Shown in pieces: positions 47,472 through 57,968 of a stretch of DNA of 64,000 bases; position 1 is the stretch's first letter; each line of letters starts with the position of its first letter. Under the pieces are notes generated by a model. The model ran no database searches. It saw only the letters and a list, made by a program, of their open reading frames with translations, and had not been told where the DNA came from. Location: NCBI GenBank assembly GCA_016714605.1, contig JADKDL010000002.1:62001-126000 (forward strand). Direction: 5' to 3'. The DNA is from Bacteroidales bacterium (GTDB lineage Bacteria > Bacteroidota > Bacteroidia > Bacteroidales > UBA1715). The translations under genes and the position numbers were made by a program.

Positions 47472-48794
47472 TTAATTTTTACTTTCAGAAACAATTTTGC
47501 CACTCAAACGAAGAAGCTCTGTGTAGCTGTTTATGAGATTTCCTTCGGTATTTAATATGCTTAATGCAGCTTGTTGATAGTTTAATTGTATATCTCTGTA
47601 ATTGAAAGAATTGATTGTTCCATTCTTAAATTTCTCATCTGCCAATTCTAAATTAAGAGCAGCTGCCTTAAAAGATTCCTGGGTAGCAGAAAGCATTTCT
47701 TTTTGTGTTTTATATAAATCTAATGTATTGTAAAGATGATTGCTTAAGCTGCGTTTCATGTCTTCAATTTCTATTGTGGTAATAGTTTCAGATATTTGAG
47801 CTATAGCAACAGCACGTTTTCTGTATCCGGCTTTGAAAATGGTATAGTTAAGAGCTAATTTTGCATAAGCATCGGCACCGGTGTTGGTTGACTTTATTTC
47901 TTCATATCCTATATAAGTATGTGTGTAGTCTGATCCTGCAGATAATGTGAGGGTAGGGTAGTAGTCGGCTTTAGCCATTTTTATTTCATTCTTCTGCAAT
48001 TCCAAATTTATATACATCGTTTTCAAATTGCTATTGTTGGCAATAAAATCATTGACTAGTTGAACTGAGTCGAAATCTGCATTTGGAGCTGATAGACTAT
48101 CTGTAAGATTTATAGAAATACTATCGGGCAGATTAAGTGTGTATTTAAGGTTTCTAATAGAATTGTTGTAAACAGCCTTTTGATTTATGTAATTCGCTTT
48201 ATCGCTCATAAATACCGTCTTGGCGCGTGATTCATCGAAACTAGTACTGTTGCCATATTCTTTTTTTATTTTCTCATACTCATAACGGTCTGCCGATATT
48301 TTTTGAATAAATTCATATACTTTAAGTTTTTCCTTTTCAATAAGCGTTTGATAGTATGCGCGTATGGTAGATTGTAAGGTTGCTTCAATCACAGCTAATG
48401 AATTACCGTTTGAAATTGCTTCAAGTTGCTCAAATTTCTCTTTTCTAATTCTTACCTTAAAACCATCAAACAGTACCCAGTTTAGATTTACACCTGCCGA
48501 TAATGCTGCAACGGTATTGTTTCCTGCTGGTTGGTTTGGTGTTGTTGTTTGGTCAATATCAAAATTTCTAGTATTTGATGAAACACCCGAAAAGCTTATA
48601 ATAGGTAATGCTCCGGCTGCTGCCCAAGAATTATTTGTTTTTGCTATTGAATCGTTTAGTTTTGTAATTGCTATTTCAAAATTATTGTCTAGTGCATAAC
48701 TAAGAGCTTTGTCGAGCGAGAGGTTATCTTGCGCTTTTAAAGAAAATGTTATGATAGAAAAATATATTATTATTGAAAATGTTAGTTTGTTCAT
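47472..48794 (-). CDS. TolC-family outer membrane efflux channel
   Basis: 440 residues with a signal peptide (MNKLTFSIIIYFSIITFSLK, cleavage likely before QDN). Two repeats of the outer-membrane efflux protein family are visible, each starting LDKALSYALDNNFEIAITKL-like and containing long alternating helices. It is the third gene of an RND operon (adaptor 52076-53209, pump 48870-52076) and would form the outer-membrane exit duct. Intact frame. Substrate unknown. Confidence 0.9.
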   Translation of the reverse strand: MNKLTFSIIIYFSIITFSLKAQDNLSLDKALSYALDNNFEIAITKLNDSIAKTNNSWAAAGALPIISFSGVSSNTRNFDIDQTTTPNQPAGNNTVAALSAGVNLNWVLFDGFKVRIRKEKFEQLEAISNGNSLAVIEATLQSTIRAYYQTLIEKEKLKVYEFIQKISADRYEYEKIKKEYGNSTSFDESRAKTVFMSDKANYINQKAVYNNSIRNLKYTLNLPDSISINLTDSLSAPNADFDSVQLVNDFIANNSNLKTMYINLELQKNEIKMAKADYYPTLTLSAGSDYTHTYIGYEEIKSTNTGADAYAKLALNYTIFKAGYRKRAVAIAQISETITTIEIEDMKRSLSNHLYNTLDLYKTQKEMLSATQESFKAAALNLELADEKFKNGTINSFNYRDIQLNYQQAALSILNTEGNLINSYTELLRLSGKIVSESKN

Positions 48795-48869
48795 TATAAT
48801 TTTTTTTACATTACTATTTTTTGTGTTCCAAGATCGTGCTCGTTAGGTTCTAATTCTTTTTTCAACTAT

Positions 48870-51800
48870 TTATTCTTCAAGAATAATTTTAGTGTAATTT
48901 TCATTTTTTACTGCTACATCAACAGCTTCAGGTTCTTTAAGTTTGCCTGTCCAGAAATAATTACCGAGTCGTCTTAAATCGTTTAGTATTCTTATCAGTA
49001 AAGGGAAGAATAGCAATATGAAAAGAGTTCCAAAAAGAATTCCATAAGCCAATGAAATAGCCATTGGAATTAGAAATTGAGCTTGAAAGCTTTTTTCAAA
49101 AATTAAAGGACCTAATCCTAAAATAGTGGTGAGAGAAGTTAGTAAAATTGCTCTTAATCGTGATTTCCCTGCATCAATAATTGCATCATTTATTTTCATC
49201 CCACTAAGCATATTATCTTTATATTTTGAAAGAAAAACAACAGAGTCATTTATTACCACACCTGCTAGGGCAATCATACCTTGCATACTCATCATAGATA
49301 CCATTTTGTCGTGAATGCCATGCCCCCAGAATACTCCAAGCATTGCTATAGGTATCATCATAAATATAATAAGTGCTTCCTCCCACGACCTAAAATGTAT
49401 CATAAGTATTAAGAATATTGCAATAAGTGCATATATAAAATACACACCGATAGTTGAACCTGTTTCTTTACCAAATTTTGCTTGTCCTTGGAATTCAAAT
49501 GACACAGAAGGATATTGAGCTTTGACTATAGGAATAACCTCACTTGATACTCTACTCAAAATTGTAGTTACTGAAGCATCAAAATCTGCTGTTTCTGCTT
49601 CAACTCTTATTTCTCGTTTGCCGTTAAGATGTTTTATACTTACTGGACCTCGTTCTAGTTTGTAGTCCACTAGTTGAGAAAGTGGAAATTCGCCTTGTGC
49701 TGTTTTTATTTTCATAGATTCTAGTTGACCTATGAAAGCTCTGTTGTTTTCCGGATAACGAACCCAGATTCTTAGTTCATTTCTACCTTCTTGAATTCTT
49801 TGAATCTGAGCACCATAAAAACCCTGACGTATTTGGTTTGAAATACTAGTATTGGTAAATCCAAGCAATTGGGCTTGTGGTTTAAGAGTCATTTTAATTT
49901 CTTGTTTACCAAGCGCATTGTTTTCTTTAACATTTTTAAGTTCGGGAAGTTTTTTGAGTTCTTGCAAAAGTAATTCTTTAGCACCTTCAATCAACTCGTC
50001 GTTTCTACTCATTACACTTATAGAAACTGGTGCACCCCAACGGTTAGTGCCTCCAATAGAGAATTTTTTTGCAGCACTTATATCACCTATACGTTCGCTA
50101 ACTCTGCTAGAAATGTCGTTTGAAGAAATATTTATACCTTCAAGTTCTATCGGGAATACTCTAAGTTCACCGGCATGAGCTCCAATTTCTTCACCACTAA
50201 AAGCACTACCAACACTCGTTGAGTAATGGTCTATAATGTTCAGTAATGTGTCATATTTGGCTATTATTTCTTCGCGGTGTTCTTCCGTGAGTTCTATGTT
50301 TACTTCATTTACCGCTTGTTCAAACTTTTCCAGATATTCGTAGGTCTGTTTTTCTCCATTACCGGGTGTAAATGCTACGCTTATTGTAAAATCGTCGAAT
50401 TGTATTGATGGGAAAATGGTCGTTTTTATAAATTCTCCTTTAAATAATCCTATTGTAATTAGAAATAAGAATATAGGTAAAGCGATTGCTACCGGATATC
50501 TCCATCTGAGTCCCCATTTTAGATAGCGGTCATATACTTTCTCTCGCAAGAAGGTAAACATCTTTTCAATGCGACCACGCATACTTGTATTTCTAATTTC
50601 AAGACTTTTTTTAGATAGTATGTGCGGATTAGAAAGGTGTATTGGTAAAACGAAGAATGCTTCTAATAATGAAAAACCTAAGCTTAGTATTACAACGAGT
50701 GCAACTTCTACCATCATCTCCATCTGACTGCCTTTGAGAAAGACAAGAGGTATAAAGGCAATTATTGTGGTGCTCACAGAGGTAATAACAGATGGTAATA
50801 CCTCCATGGTGCCGTCAATTGCTGCGTGCATTGGCGATTTGCCTTTTTCAAAATGTGTGTAAATATTTTCGGCAATTACAATTCCATCATCAACTAAAAT
50901 ACCAATAACCAGTATCATTCCGAAAAGGGAGAGCATATTAATAGTAATACCCATAAGGTTTGCAGCAATAAACATAGCCAAAAATGCCGATGGAATTCCC
51001 CAAGCTACCCATAGTGCAAGTCTGAAATTGAGAAACAGTGCAAGTGTTATTACTACCAATATTAGACCCATACCACCATTGCTTAATAACAAATCTAATC
51101 GCTCTTGCAGTCTGTCTATAAATTTTCTGGTTATTTTAAGTTCAACACCTTCATTTGCTATGTTGAAATTTTCAACATATTCAACGCAATAATCGTTTAT
51201 GACTTGAAGGTCTTCTGATTTTAATTTGTTGACATCGATAGTAATTGCATTTTTGCCGTTAATCTTTGTAGGATAAAAGTTTTCATTAGCTTTTTTCTTT
51301 ACCAAAGCAACATCTCTAACTCTTACTACAGCACCTTGAGGGGTTGTTTTTATGATTATATTACCTATGTCTGATGGTTTAGCAGAGCGAGAGTTAATAC
51401 GCATGAGCAATTCTTCCTCGTCGTTTTTTATTTGCCCTACCGAAATGTCTTTATTTTCTGAAGCTATAGCAGTTGCAATGTCTTGGAAAGTAAGTCCGTA
51501 TCTGAGTAGTTGTTCTTCTGTAACTTCAATTGCTATTTCGGGAGTTGGAGGGTTTTCAATTTTGACCTGCGAAATTTTGCCGGAGTTTAGTAAGTCTTCT
51601 TCTATTATATTTGCATAATTCTTAAGTGCTAGATAATCTGTCTCGCCATAAAGCGCCATTTTTATTGCAGGTGTAGTAGGTCTAACCTTGAACACCAGTG
51701 GTCGTTCGGCAGCCGAAGGGAAAGATGCAATTCCATCAACAGAATTTTTTACTTCCATAAGAATCTCATCAAGATCATATTCCCCTGTTGATTCTATGGT

Positions 51801-52076
51801 TACCGTACATCGATCTTCTGATGAGTTGGAAACTATCTCTTTTATACCAACAATACTTCTAACCGATTCTTCAATAAGTGTGGTAACTCCCTCTTCCATT
51901 TCTTTAGGTGAGGCTCCCGGATAATATACCGATACAACAATAAAACGTGGTGTGTTTTCGGGGAAAAAAGATTTTTTAAGGCCTAATGCAGCTAATACAC
52001 CACCAACAAGCAATATTATAATAATAAGATTGGTATAAAATGGGTATTTTATAAATTTTTCAATTATATTTCTCAT
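48870..52076 (-). CDS. RND-family efflux pump permease (AcrB/MexB-like)
   Basis: 1068 residues with twelve membrane helices and two large periplasmic loops. The start MRNIIEKFIKYPFYTNLIII, the proton-relay aspartates in helix 4 (VIGILVDDGIVIAENIY), the segment SVSTTIIAFIPLVFLKG and helix 10 GVVINDSVVFLSKYK are typical. The asparagine-aspartate pair in VIND replaces the common lysine helix residue. Proton-driven export of drugs, metals or envelope compounds; the substrate class cannot be read. The ATG overlaps the stop of the adaptor gene by one base. Intact over 3.2 kb, a useful contrast with the many broken neighbours. Confidence 0.93.
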   Translation of the reverse strand: MRNIIEKFIKYPFYTNLIIIILLVGGVLAALGLKKSFFPENTPRFIVVSVYYPGASPKEMEEGVTTLIEESVRSIVGIKEIVSNSSEDRCTVTIESTGEYDLDEILMEVKNSVDGIASFPSAAERPLVFKVRPTTPAIKMALYGETDYLALKNYANIIEEDLLNSGKISQVKIENPPTPEIAIEVTEEQLLRYGLTFQDIATAIASENKDISVGQIKNDEEELLMRINSRSAKPSDIGNIIIKTTPQGAVVRVRDVALVKKKANENFYPTKINGKNAITIDVNKLKSEDLQVINDYCVEYVENFNIANEGVELKITRKFIDRLQERLDLLLSNGGMGLILVVITLALFLNFRLALWVAWGIPSAFLAMFIAANLMGITINMLSLFGMILVIGILVDDGIVIAENIYTHFEKGKSPMHAAIDGTMEVLPSVITSVSTTIIAFIPLVFLKGSQMEMMVEVALVVILSLGFSLLEAFFVLPIHLSNPHILSKKSLEIRNTSMRGRIEKMFTFLREKVYDRYLKWGLRWRYPVAIALPIFLFLITIGLFKGEFIKTTIFPSIQFDDFTISVAFTPGNGEKQTYEYLEKFEQAVNEVNIELTEEHREEIIAKYDTLLNIIDHYSTSVGSAFSGEEIGAHAGELRVFPIELEGINISSNDISSRVSERIGDISAAKKFSIGGTNRWGAPVSISVMSRNDELIEGAKELLLQELKKLPELKNVKENNALGKQEIKMTLKPQAQLLGFTNTSISNQIRQGFYGAQIQRIQEGRNELRIWVRYPENNRAFIGQLESMKIKTAQGEFPLSQLVDYKLERGPVSIKHLNGKREIRVEAETADFDASVTTILSRVSSEVIPIVKAQYPSVSFEFQGQAKFGKETGSTIGVYFIYALIAIFLILMIHFRSWEEALIIFMMIPIAMLGVFWGHGIHDKMVSMMSMQGMIALAGVVINDSVVFLSKYKDNMLSGMKINDAIIDAGKSRLRAILLTSLTTILGLGPLIFEKSFQAQFLIPMAISLAYGILFGTLFILLFFPLLIRILNDLRRLGNYFWTGKLKEPEAVDVAVKNENYTKIILEE

Positions 52077-53209
52077 TACTTGTCTTCTTTTAATACCGAA
52101 ACCTCAGTGTTTTCATTCGCATTAATTAGTGGTTCTGTTACAATCACATCACCATTTTCGAGTCCATTAAACAAAAGAGTTTTGTCATTTATTTTCAAAA
52201 TATTTATGGTTTTGATTTTTAGTTTACCATCAACCACAATATATACTTCGTTGGTGTTGAAAACGGCATTTCTCGGTATTTCGAAACTGTTTTTTATAGT
52301 AATACCACCTAGATTAGCAGTTAGATATTCGCCACTGAGCAGTTGCTGACCGGTTTTGTTTTTCACTTTAATATAAACAGCTCTTGATTGGGTTTGAGCG
52401 TTTACAAAGTCAGATATTCTGACAATTGTACCAGTCCATTTCAGATTTCGAGAATTTGAAAAGATTTCTATTTCCTGATTTTTCTTAAGCCATTTAGAGT
52501 TCGAATTATCTACAGCAACTTCCATTTCTAGATCGTCTGTTTTTATTATTTTGGCAATTCGTCCGCCAATGTTTGTATATGACCCAGCCTCCATAGTTAC
52601 TTGCGTGAAGCTTCCGTTAAATGGTGCTGTTACCACATGCCTAGAAAGTGCTACTTCTTGTTGCTTTATGGAATAGTATGCTGCTAATACGCCTCTCGAT
52701 GCTAAGAATATTTTCAGCTTTTGATTGGTTATGCTTGGAAATTCGGGTAGGGATTTGTTTAATTCAATGTTTTTAAGAAAATTATCAAATTCGGTATAAT
52801 GATTATTGAAATCAATTTTTATATCGGGCAGTACGTTTACCAAAGTGTTGAGGAAGTTACTTTTCTGAGCTTTAAGAGCCAGACTTTGTTGTTCTTTGTC
52901 AATTTCAAACAATATTTCGCCTTTAGAAAAAGATTCACCACTTTTTAAGCGAATTTTTTGTTCTAGAATTATACCCGAAGCCTGAGCTACCAATTCAATT
53001 TCCGAAGAAGCTGCCAGTCTTCCTGTTGCTGTTATTGACGAATGAATTACATCATATTTTATTTTTTCAGCTTTAACCGTACGTGCTATTTTTTTCTGGT
53101 TCAAGGGTTCTTTTACCGGTTTTTGTGCCGAAAGGAATTTCATGAATACAAAGCCTAGGGTTATAATGCCTAATGCGGAAAAAATAATGATTAATTGTCT
53201 GATTTTCAT
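52076..53209 (-). CDS. RND efflux membrane fusion (adaptor) protein
   Basis: 377 residues. An N-terminal membrane anchor (RQLIIIFSALGIITLGFVFM), the first lipoyl half-motif (GRLAASSEIELVAQASGIIL), an alpha-hairpin of about 85 residues, the second half-motif (VVTAPFNGSFTQVTMEAGSY) and beta-barrel plus membrane-proximal domains with ENGDVIVTEPLINANENTEV. It bridges pump and TolC-like channel. First gene of the operon, coupled to the pump gene by overlap. Confidence 0.91.
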   Translation of the reverse strand: MKIRQLIIIFSALGIITLGFVFMKFLSAQKPVKEPLNQKKIARTVKAEKIKYDVIHSSITATGRLAASSEIELVAQASGIILEQKIRLKSGESFSKGEILFEIDKEQQSLALKAQKSNFLNTLVNVLPDIKIDFNNHYTEFDNFLKNIELNKSLPEFPSITNQKLKIFLASRGVLAAYYSIKQQEVALSRHVVTAPFNGSFTQVTMEAGSYTNIGGRIAKIIKTDDLEMEVAVDNSNSKWLKKNQEIEIFSNSRNLKWTGTIVRISDFVNAQTQSRAVYIKVKNKTGQQLLSGEYLTANLGGITIKNSFEIPRNAVFNTNEVYIVVDGKLKIKTINILKINDKTLLFNGLENGDVIVTEPLINANENTEVSVLKEDK

Positions 53210-53722
53210 ATGTAAATTATTTGAAAATTAATTTCTTTGTTTAGGTGAGGTAATCTTTTTTTCTATTAGAGTATTAAAGGCTTGCAATCATTACCTTTAT
53301 GAATAAGTTTTAAAATAAAATTGCTGCAACCATGCGTCTTATATTGAATTTCAGATTCATACTTCGTTCACTTTAAGTGAAATTCTTTTGTTTTTGATTT
53401 AGTTCTACTTCTATGTTACAATATGTAAAGTTGCCAAATTTAGTAATTGTGTTAATATTATCTATAAAAAATCTTTGTAATCCTCAATTTTATCGACAGA
53501 AACTTAAAATTCATGGAAATGTCATTAAATATCTGTTGTTTATCAAAAATTAATAATCTCAATCGAAAATAATCTCAATCTGTAATTTTGGAATTACTTA
53601 TTTGTCTAAAAAACTGTAAATACATTCATTAGTATAGTGTTTGTTGGTTGATTAGTCTTACATTACCTTAATTCGGCTATATGCAGTTTTCAAACACACA
53701 AATCCTTATATAAAAAAGTTCT
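53210..53722. other. Divergent intergenic region between RND operon and korA
   Basis: 513 bp of AT-rich DNA with no ORF that looks real, no tRNA and no obvious repeat. It should hold the promoters of both flanking operons. TAAATTTG on the minus strand (53434-53441) is one possible -7 box for the RND operon, without a matching -33 element. Confidence 0.45.
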
Positions 53723-55425
53723 ATGAAGAAACAAATATCTATAGTTTTATCAGGAGAGGCCGGTCAGGGAATAAAGACGGTCGAAAAGCTCCTGATTTAT
53801 TCGCTCAGAAATGCGGGTTATCATTTTTTTTCCACCAGCGAACTTATGTCTAGAGTTCGTGGCGGTAATAACACCACCGAAATAAGAATTGGAGACAAAA
53901 ACATTAAAGCATATTCAGAGAAAATTGATTTGCTCGTTGTATTAGGAAAAAATGCAACAGAGCGATTGGAAAAGAGAATCGATGCTAATACCGTAATTGT
54001 TGGAGAGGAACGTTTTGTATCGGCAGATTTTGCAAAGTCCAATAAAGTAGTTTTTGTGCCATTTATGCAATTGGCTGAGCAAGAAGGCGGGATTATCCTT
54101 GTCAACACCATTGTACTAGGGTATTTATTCGGATGCTTAGGCTTTGAAACCGATTACGGAAATACAGAGCTGAATAAGGTCTTTGAACAGAAAAAAGCGG
54201 AGGTTATAGCTAATAATATTTCTGCTTTTCATGCAGGTGTAAAAATAGGTAAAGAGAATATTTTGCCATTGCAATTGCCTGTTTACGAAGAGGTGAAAAG
54301 CAAGGCAATTCTCTCCGGAACTGATGCTATTAGTATAGGAGCCTTGAGTGGTGGTTGTAATTTTATGGCTGCCTACCCTATGTCGCCCGGTACGGGAGTT
54401 TTGGAGTTTCTAGCCAATAGAGCTGCAAAGTTTGGCGTTGTGGTAGAGCAGGCAGAAGATGAGATTGCTGCTATAAATATGGCAATAGGTTCGTGGTATG
54501 CAGGTGCAAGAGGAATGACAACTACTAGCGGGGGCGGATTTGCACTCATGGAAGAGGGCATTAGTCTTTCTGGAATAATTGAAGTGCCGGTAGTTGCCCA
54601 TATTGGAATGCGTCCCGGGCCGGCTACCGGATTGCCTACCCGAACCGAGCAGGGCGATTTGCTGTTCTCTGTTTTTGCCGGACATGGTGAGTTTCCTAAA
54701 ATAGTTCTTGCTCCGGGTACCTTGGAACAGTGTATCGACATTGCTAAAAAAGCTTTGATATGGCAGATGCGTTCAGAGTTCCGGTAATTATTTTGACCGA
54801 TCAGTATTTGCTCGAATCATACGGACTTGCTCTGAAACCCGATTTTAGCAATAATATTGCAAAAAGTGATATTGTAGAAACCGATGAAGATTTTAAAACC
54901 TACCAATATTCTGAATCGGGCATTAGTAAACATGGTGTACCGGGCTTTGGTAAAGGCTTTGTGTGTGTAGATAGCGATGAACATGATGAACTGGGGCGAT
55001 TGACCGAAAGCGATGAAGTGCGAGTGAAAATGATGGACAAACGATTAAGAAAATATGATCGTATTGCCGAAGGTTCAATACCGCCAACGGTTTTGGGCGA
55101 TGATGATTTTCATACACTTATCATAAGTTGGGGTTCTACCTATGGGGTTATTTCTGAGGTGTTTGAAACCGTGAAACCGAAGTCGGTAGCGTATGCACAT
55201 TTCACTCAAGTTTACCCGCTTCCGCCACAAACACAAGCGCTTTTGGATAAAGCAAAGCGAATTGTAGTGGTAGAAAACAATGCTACCGGACAGTTCTCTA
55301 AACTGCTCCAAATGGAACTTGCTGTTAAGGTGCATGAAAAGGTTTTACAATATAACGGATTTCCGTTTTCGGTAGAAAGAATTCAGGAACTCATAGAAAA
55401 AGAGAATGTTCAAGCAAATAAGTAA
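53723..55425 (+). CDS. korA: 2-oxoacid:ferredoxin oxidoreductase, fused gamma-alpha subunit, frameshifted
   Basis: About 567 residues when one base is restored. The N-terminal gamma domain (ISIVLSGEAGQGIKTVEKLL, MSRVRGGNNTTEIRIG) is fused to the alpha subunit (NFMAAYPMSPGTGVLEFLA, VVEQAEDEIAAINMAIGSWY, TTTSGGGFALMEEGISLSG, MRPGPATGLPTRTEQGDLLF). The enzyme converts a 2-oxoacid, most likely 2-oxoglutarate, plus CoA to the acyl-CoA with reduced ferredoxin. The break near 54755 is one T missing from TTT (KKAFDMADAFRVPVI expected). The second piece (54760-55425) carries the C-terminal domain. korB follows 24 bp later. Confidence 0.88.
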
Positions 55426-55449
55426 ATTAAAATACAAAATAGAAATAGT

Positions 55450-56309
55450 ATGATACAATCGATATATGAACCACAATTTAAAGTAGATAACGGATGGTGT
55501 CCGGGATGTGGAAATTTTAGTATTCTCGATGTGATAAAGAAAACTCTCGATGAGATGAAAATCCCGCCGCAGAAAGTGGTGTTTAGTTCAGGAATTGGTC
55601 AGGCAGCTAAGTTACCTCAGTATGTGCAAACCAATTATTTCAACGGATTGCATGGAAGAGCAGTGCCAACCGCAACTGCCATAAAGGCATCGAACCCCGA
55701 ACTGCTTGTCTTTGCTGAGGGTGGCGATGGCGATATGTATGGCGAGGGGGGTAATCATTTCATGCACGCAGTAAGGCGTAATATTGATATTGGCATCTGG
55801 TGCACAATAATATGATTTATGGACTTACCAAAGGTCAGGCATCGCCAACGAGTCGCCGCGGACATGTAACTCCAATACAACTGAATGGCGTGAGTTTGGA
55901 ACCTGCAAATCCGCTTGCTGTTGCTTTGGCTTATGGAGCAGGATTTATAGCACGAGTATATTCGGGAGATAGAGAGAAACTCCAAGAGATTTTGGAAGCA
56001 GCAATCAAATATAAAGGCTATGCAATAATAGATATTTTTCCGCCCTGTGTTACCTTCAATAAGATAAACACGCACCAGTGGTTCAAGGCAAACACATATT
56101 ATGTTGAAGCCGGATATGATGTTGCCGATTTTAATGCAGCCTCGGCAAAATTATTTGAAATCGAAAAACTGCCAATGGGAATTTTATATAAAAGAGAAGA
56201 AGTTCCAACATTTGTAGATTATCTAGATGCTTACAAACAGGATAAAACTCCACTCTACAAACGAGTTGTTGATAATAAAAAATTAAAAGAATTGGTTGAT
56301 GAGTTTTAA
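55450..56309 (+). CDS. korB: 2-oxoacid:ferredoxin oxidoreductase, beta subunit, frameshifted
   Basis: About 286 residues when restored. A thiamine-diphosphate-binding subunit: WCPGCGNFSILDVIKK, FSSGIGQAAKLPQYV, LHGRAVPTATAIKASNPELL and GDGDMYGEGGNHFMHAVRRN, then after the break HNNMIYGLTKGQASPTSRRG and IIDIFPPCVTFNK. One T is missing near 55797 (GILVHNN expected, IWCTII read). The pair korAB points to ferredoxin-dependent, oxygen-sensitive central metabolism. A strong terminator lies 60 bp downstream. Confidence 0.9.
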
Positions 56310-56370
56310 AATATACATCAAAGGAAATTGGTATTTCTAGGGATACCTGATTAAATTAAGCACAGCAGTT

Positions 56371-56422
56371 AGCCGTAGTCTATACGTGGGCAACCACTAA
56401 AGGACTACGGCTTTTGTTTTTA
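56371..56422 (+). terminator. Long two-tier terminator after korB
   Basis: The outer stem AGCCGTAGTC / GACTACGGCT encloses an inner hairpin GTGG-gcaa-CCAC and is followed by TTTTGTTTTTATT. The 10-bp outer stem is perfect. Confidence 0.85.
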
Positions 56423-56540
56423 TTCAATATCAATAAAAGATAATGATTGCTTTGGTTATATTGGTGAATAAAACTATTTTAGAAAAAGAATACGAAGGTT
56501 TGGTGAAGTCGATTTTAGATATGTTTGAGGTAATTGAAAT

Positions 56541-57305
56541 ATGAACGCGAATACAATACAAATATTTATAATGTTGCTTGTTTTCTCCTCTAGTTGCAAG
56601 CCAATAAAGGAAGTTGGAAGTTACAAAACCGATTCGGCGATTAATCATATTGGTATTTCTACAGCCTATAAATTTCCACCTTTAGAAATACCCAAAGGCA
56701 TGTATTTAGACAGCATCGCCGTCTACGATTCTTTATCAAGAGCAGGATATATTGCCTATTATCTACAATCAAAAGAAATAGAGAATGTGGGTTTCAATCA
56801 AGTAATTCTGCAAGAAGTGAAAAATCAAATTATACATGAACAACAGTTTGTTGAGCCGTATGAAGAAGATTTGCCAGATGAGATTATATATTCTTATATA
56901 CTAAGACCTACAGAAATATATTCGAACGGACAAATAATAAGTATCTCAAATATTATAGACACTTATTATAAAGGCGGAAACCACCACAATTATACACGCC
57001 ACACTTTTAATTATGATTTGAAAAAGCATAAGCCAATTAGATTCAATGATGTTTTCCGTTTGCAAAGTAAAACTGATTCTGCCGAGTTCATTACATTTGC
57101 CGAGCAATTTACGCTTGATGGTTGTACCGATTGGGATTTGCCTTATGAATATCTTGACTTTTCATTTGCCAATAGCGGAATTTATATCAACCCAAACCTA
57201 TCATGGGCATGTATTTCTACCCGCTCGTTGTTGCCCTATGAAACCAAAAATAAGTTTATCAACAAAGAATGGATAAAGCAAAACCAATTACCAACAAAAA
57301 AGTGA
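56541..57305 (+). CDS. Lipoprotein with DUF3298-like domain
   Basis: 254 residues. A signal peptide with lipobox (MLLVFSSSCK) gives a lipoprotein of about 235 residues. YYKGGNHHNYTRHTFNYDLKKHKPIRFNDVF matches the Y-x-G-G-x-H...FNYDL...L-x-D-x-F pattern of DUF3298/RsiV-type domains found in anti-sigma factors and secreted Bacteroidota proteins. Function here unknown. No sigma-factor gene adjacent. Confidence 0.7.
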   Translation: MNANTIQIFIMLLVFSSSCKPIKEVGSYKTDSAINHIGISTAYKFPPLEIPKGMYLDSIAVYDSLSRAGYIAYYLQSKEIENVGFNQVILQEVKNQIIHEQQFVEPYEEDLPDEIIYSYILRPTEIYSNGQIISISNIIDTYYKGGNHHNYTRHTFNYDLKKHKPIRFNDVFRLQSKTDSAEFITFAEQFTLDGCTDWDLPYEYLDFSFANSGIYINPNLSWACISTRSLLPYETKNKFINKEWIKQNQLPTKK

Positions 57306-57440
57306 AAGCAAGTAAATGGAGTGTGTTTTCAAACCTTTTTCAGTATAAAAAATACATATCATTACTCAATTTTTAGATAGTATGAAATTTTTTTGTAGTT
57401 TTATTATCAAGAGCAAATTCTTTTATTCTTTATTTGTTAT

Positions 57441-57911
57441 ATGAAAATTGAAAATTGTACAATGACCGACTATAATCAAATAGTCAATGAAATAGTTGAG
57501 TTTTGGGGCAGTAATAGAACATTACATTTGCATCAACCGTATTTGATTCATGAGTTTGGTAATACTGCTTTTGTAATAAAGGAAAAGGGAAAAGTAATAG
57601 CCTATCTGTTTGGATTTTTTTCGCAAACAGAAAGTGTGGCATATGTACATCTGGTAGCAGTAAGAGAACAAAATCAAAGAGAAGGATTAGGTTTGAAATT
57701 ATACGAGCATTTTATAAACATAGCCAAATCAAAAGGAATTGCTAAGATTAAAGCAATTACAACACCTTCAAATACAAGTTCAATTTCATTTCACGAAAAT
57801 CAGATTGGTATGAACATGCTCGGCAAACCAAATGAAGATGGAATAAATATTATAAAAAATTATTCCGGAGTGAAGAATGATAGGGTTGTATTTGAGAAAC
57901 GAATAGATTAG
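57441..57911 (+). CDS. GNAT-family N-acetyltransferase
   Basis: 156 residues. The GNAT fold is shown by AFVIKEKGKVIAYLFGFFSQ (beta 2-3), the acetyl-CoA loop region VHLVAVREQNQREGLGLKLYEHFINIAK (Q-x-x-G-x-G/A-type) and the later SSISFHENQIGM. Acceptor substrate unknown. Single gene with loosely spaced neighbours. Confidence 0.88.
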   Translation: MKIENCTMTDYNQIVNEIVEFWGSNRTLHLHQPYLIHEFGNTAFVIKEKGKVIAYLFGFFSQTESVAYVHLVAVREQNQREGLGLKLYEHFINIAKSKGIAKIKAITTPSNTSSISFHENQIGMNMLGKPNEDGINIIKNYSGVKNDRVVFEKRID

Positions 57912-57968
57912 TAGAAAGCACAAAGCTGCAACTCTCAGCTTCCTTTAAAGAATTGAAAAGCCAAGAAA

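Noticed and set aside
53210..53722. A small RNA or tRNA in the RND-korA spacer
   Set aside because: No cloverleaf, no strong hairpin followed by T-run and no conserved block could be seen by eye.
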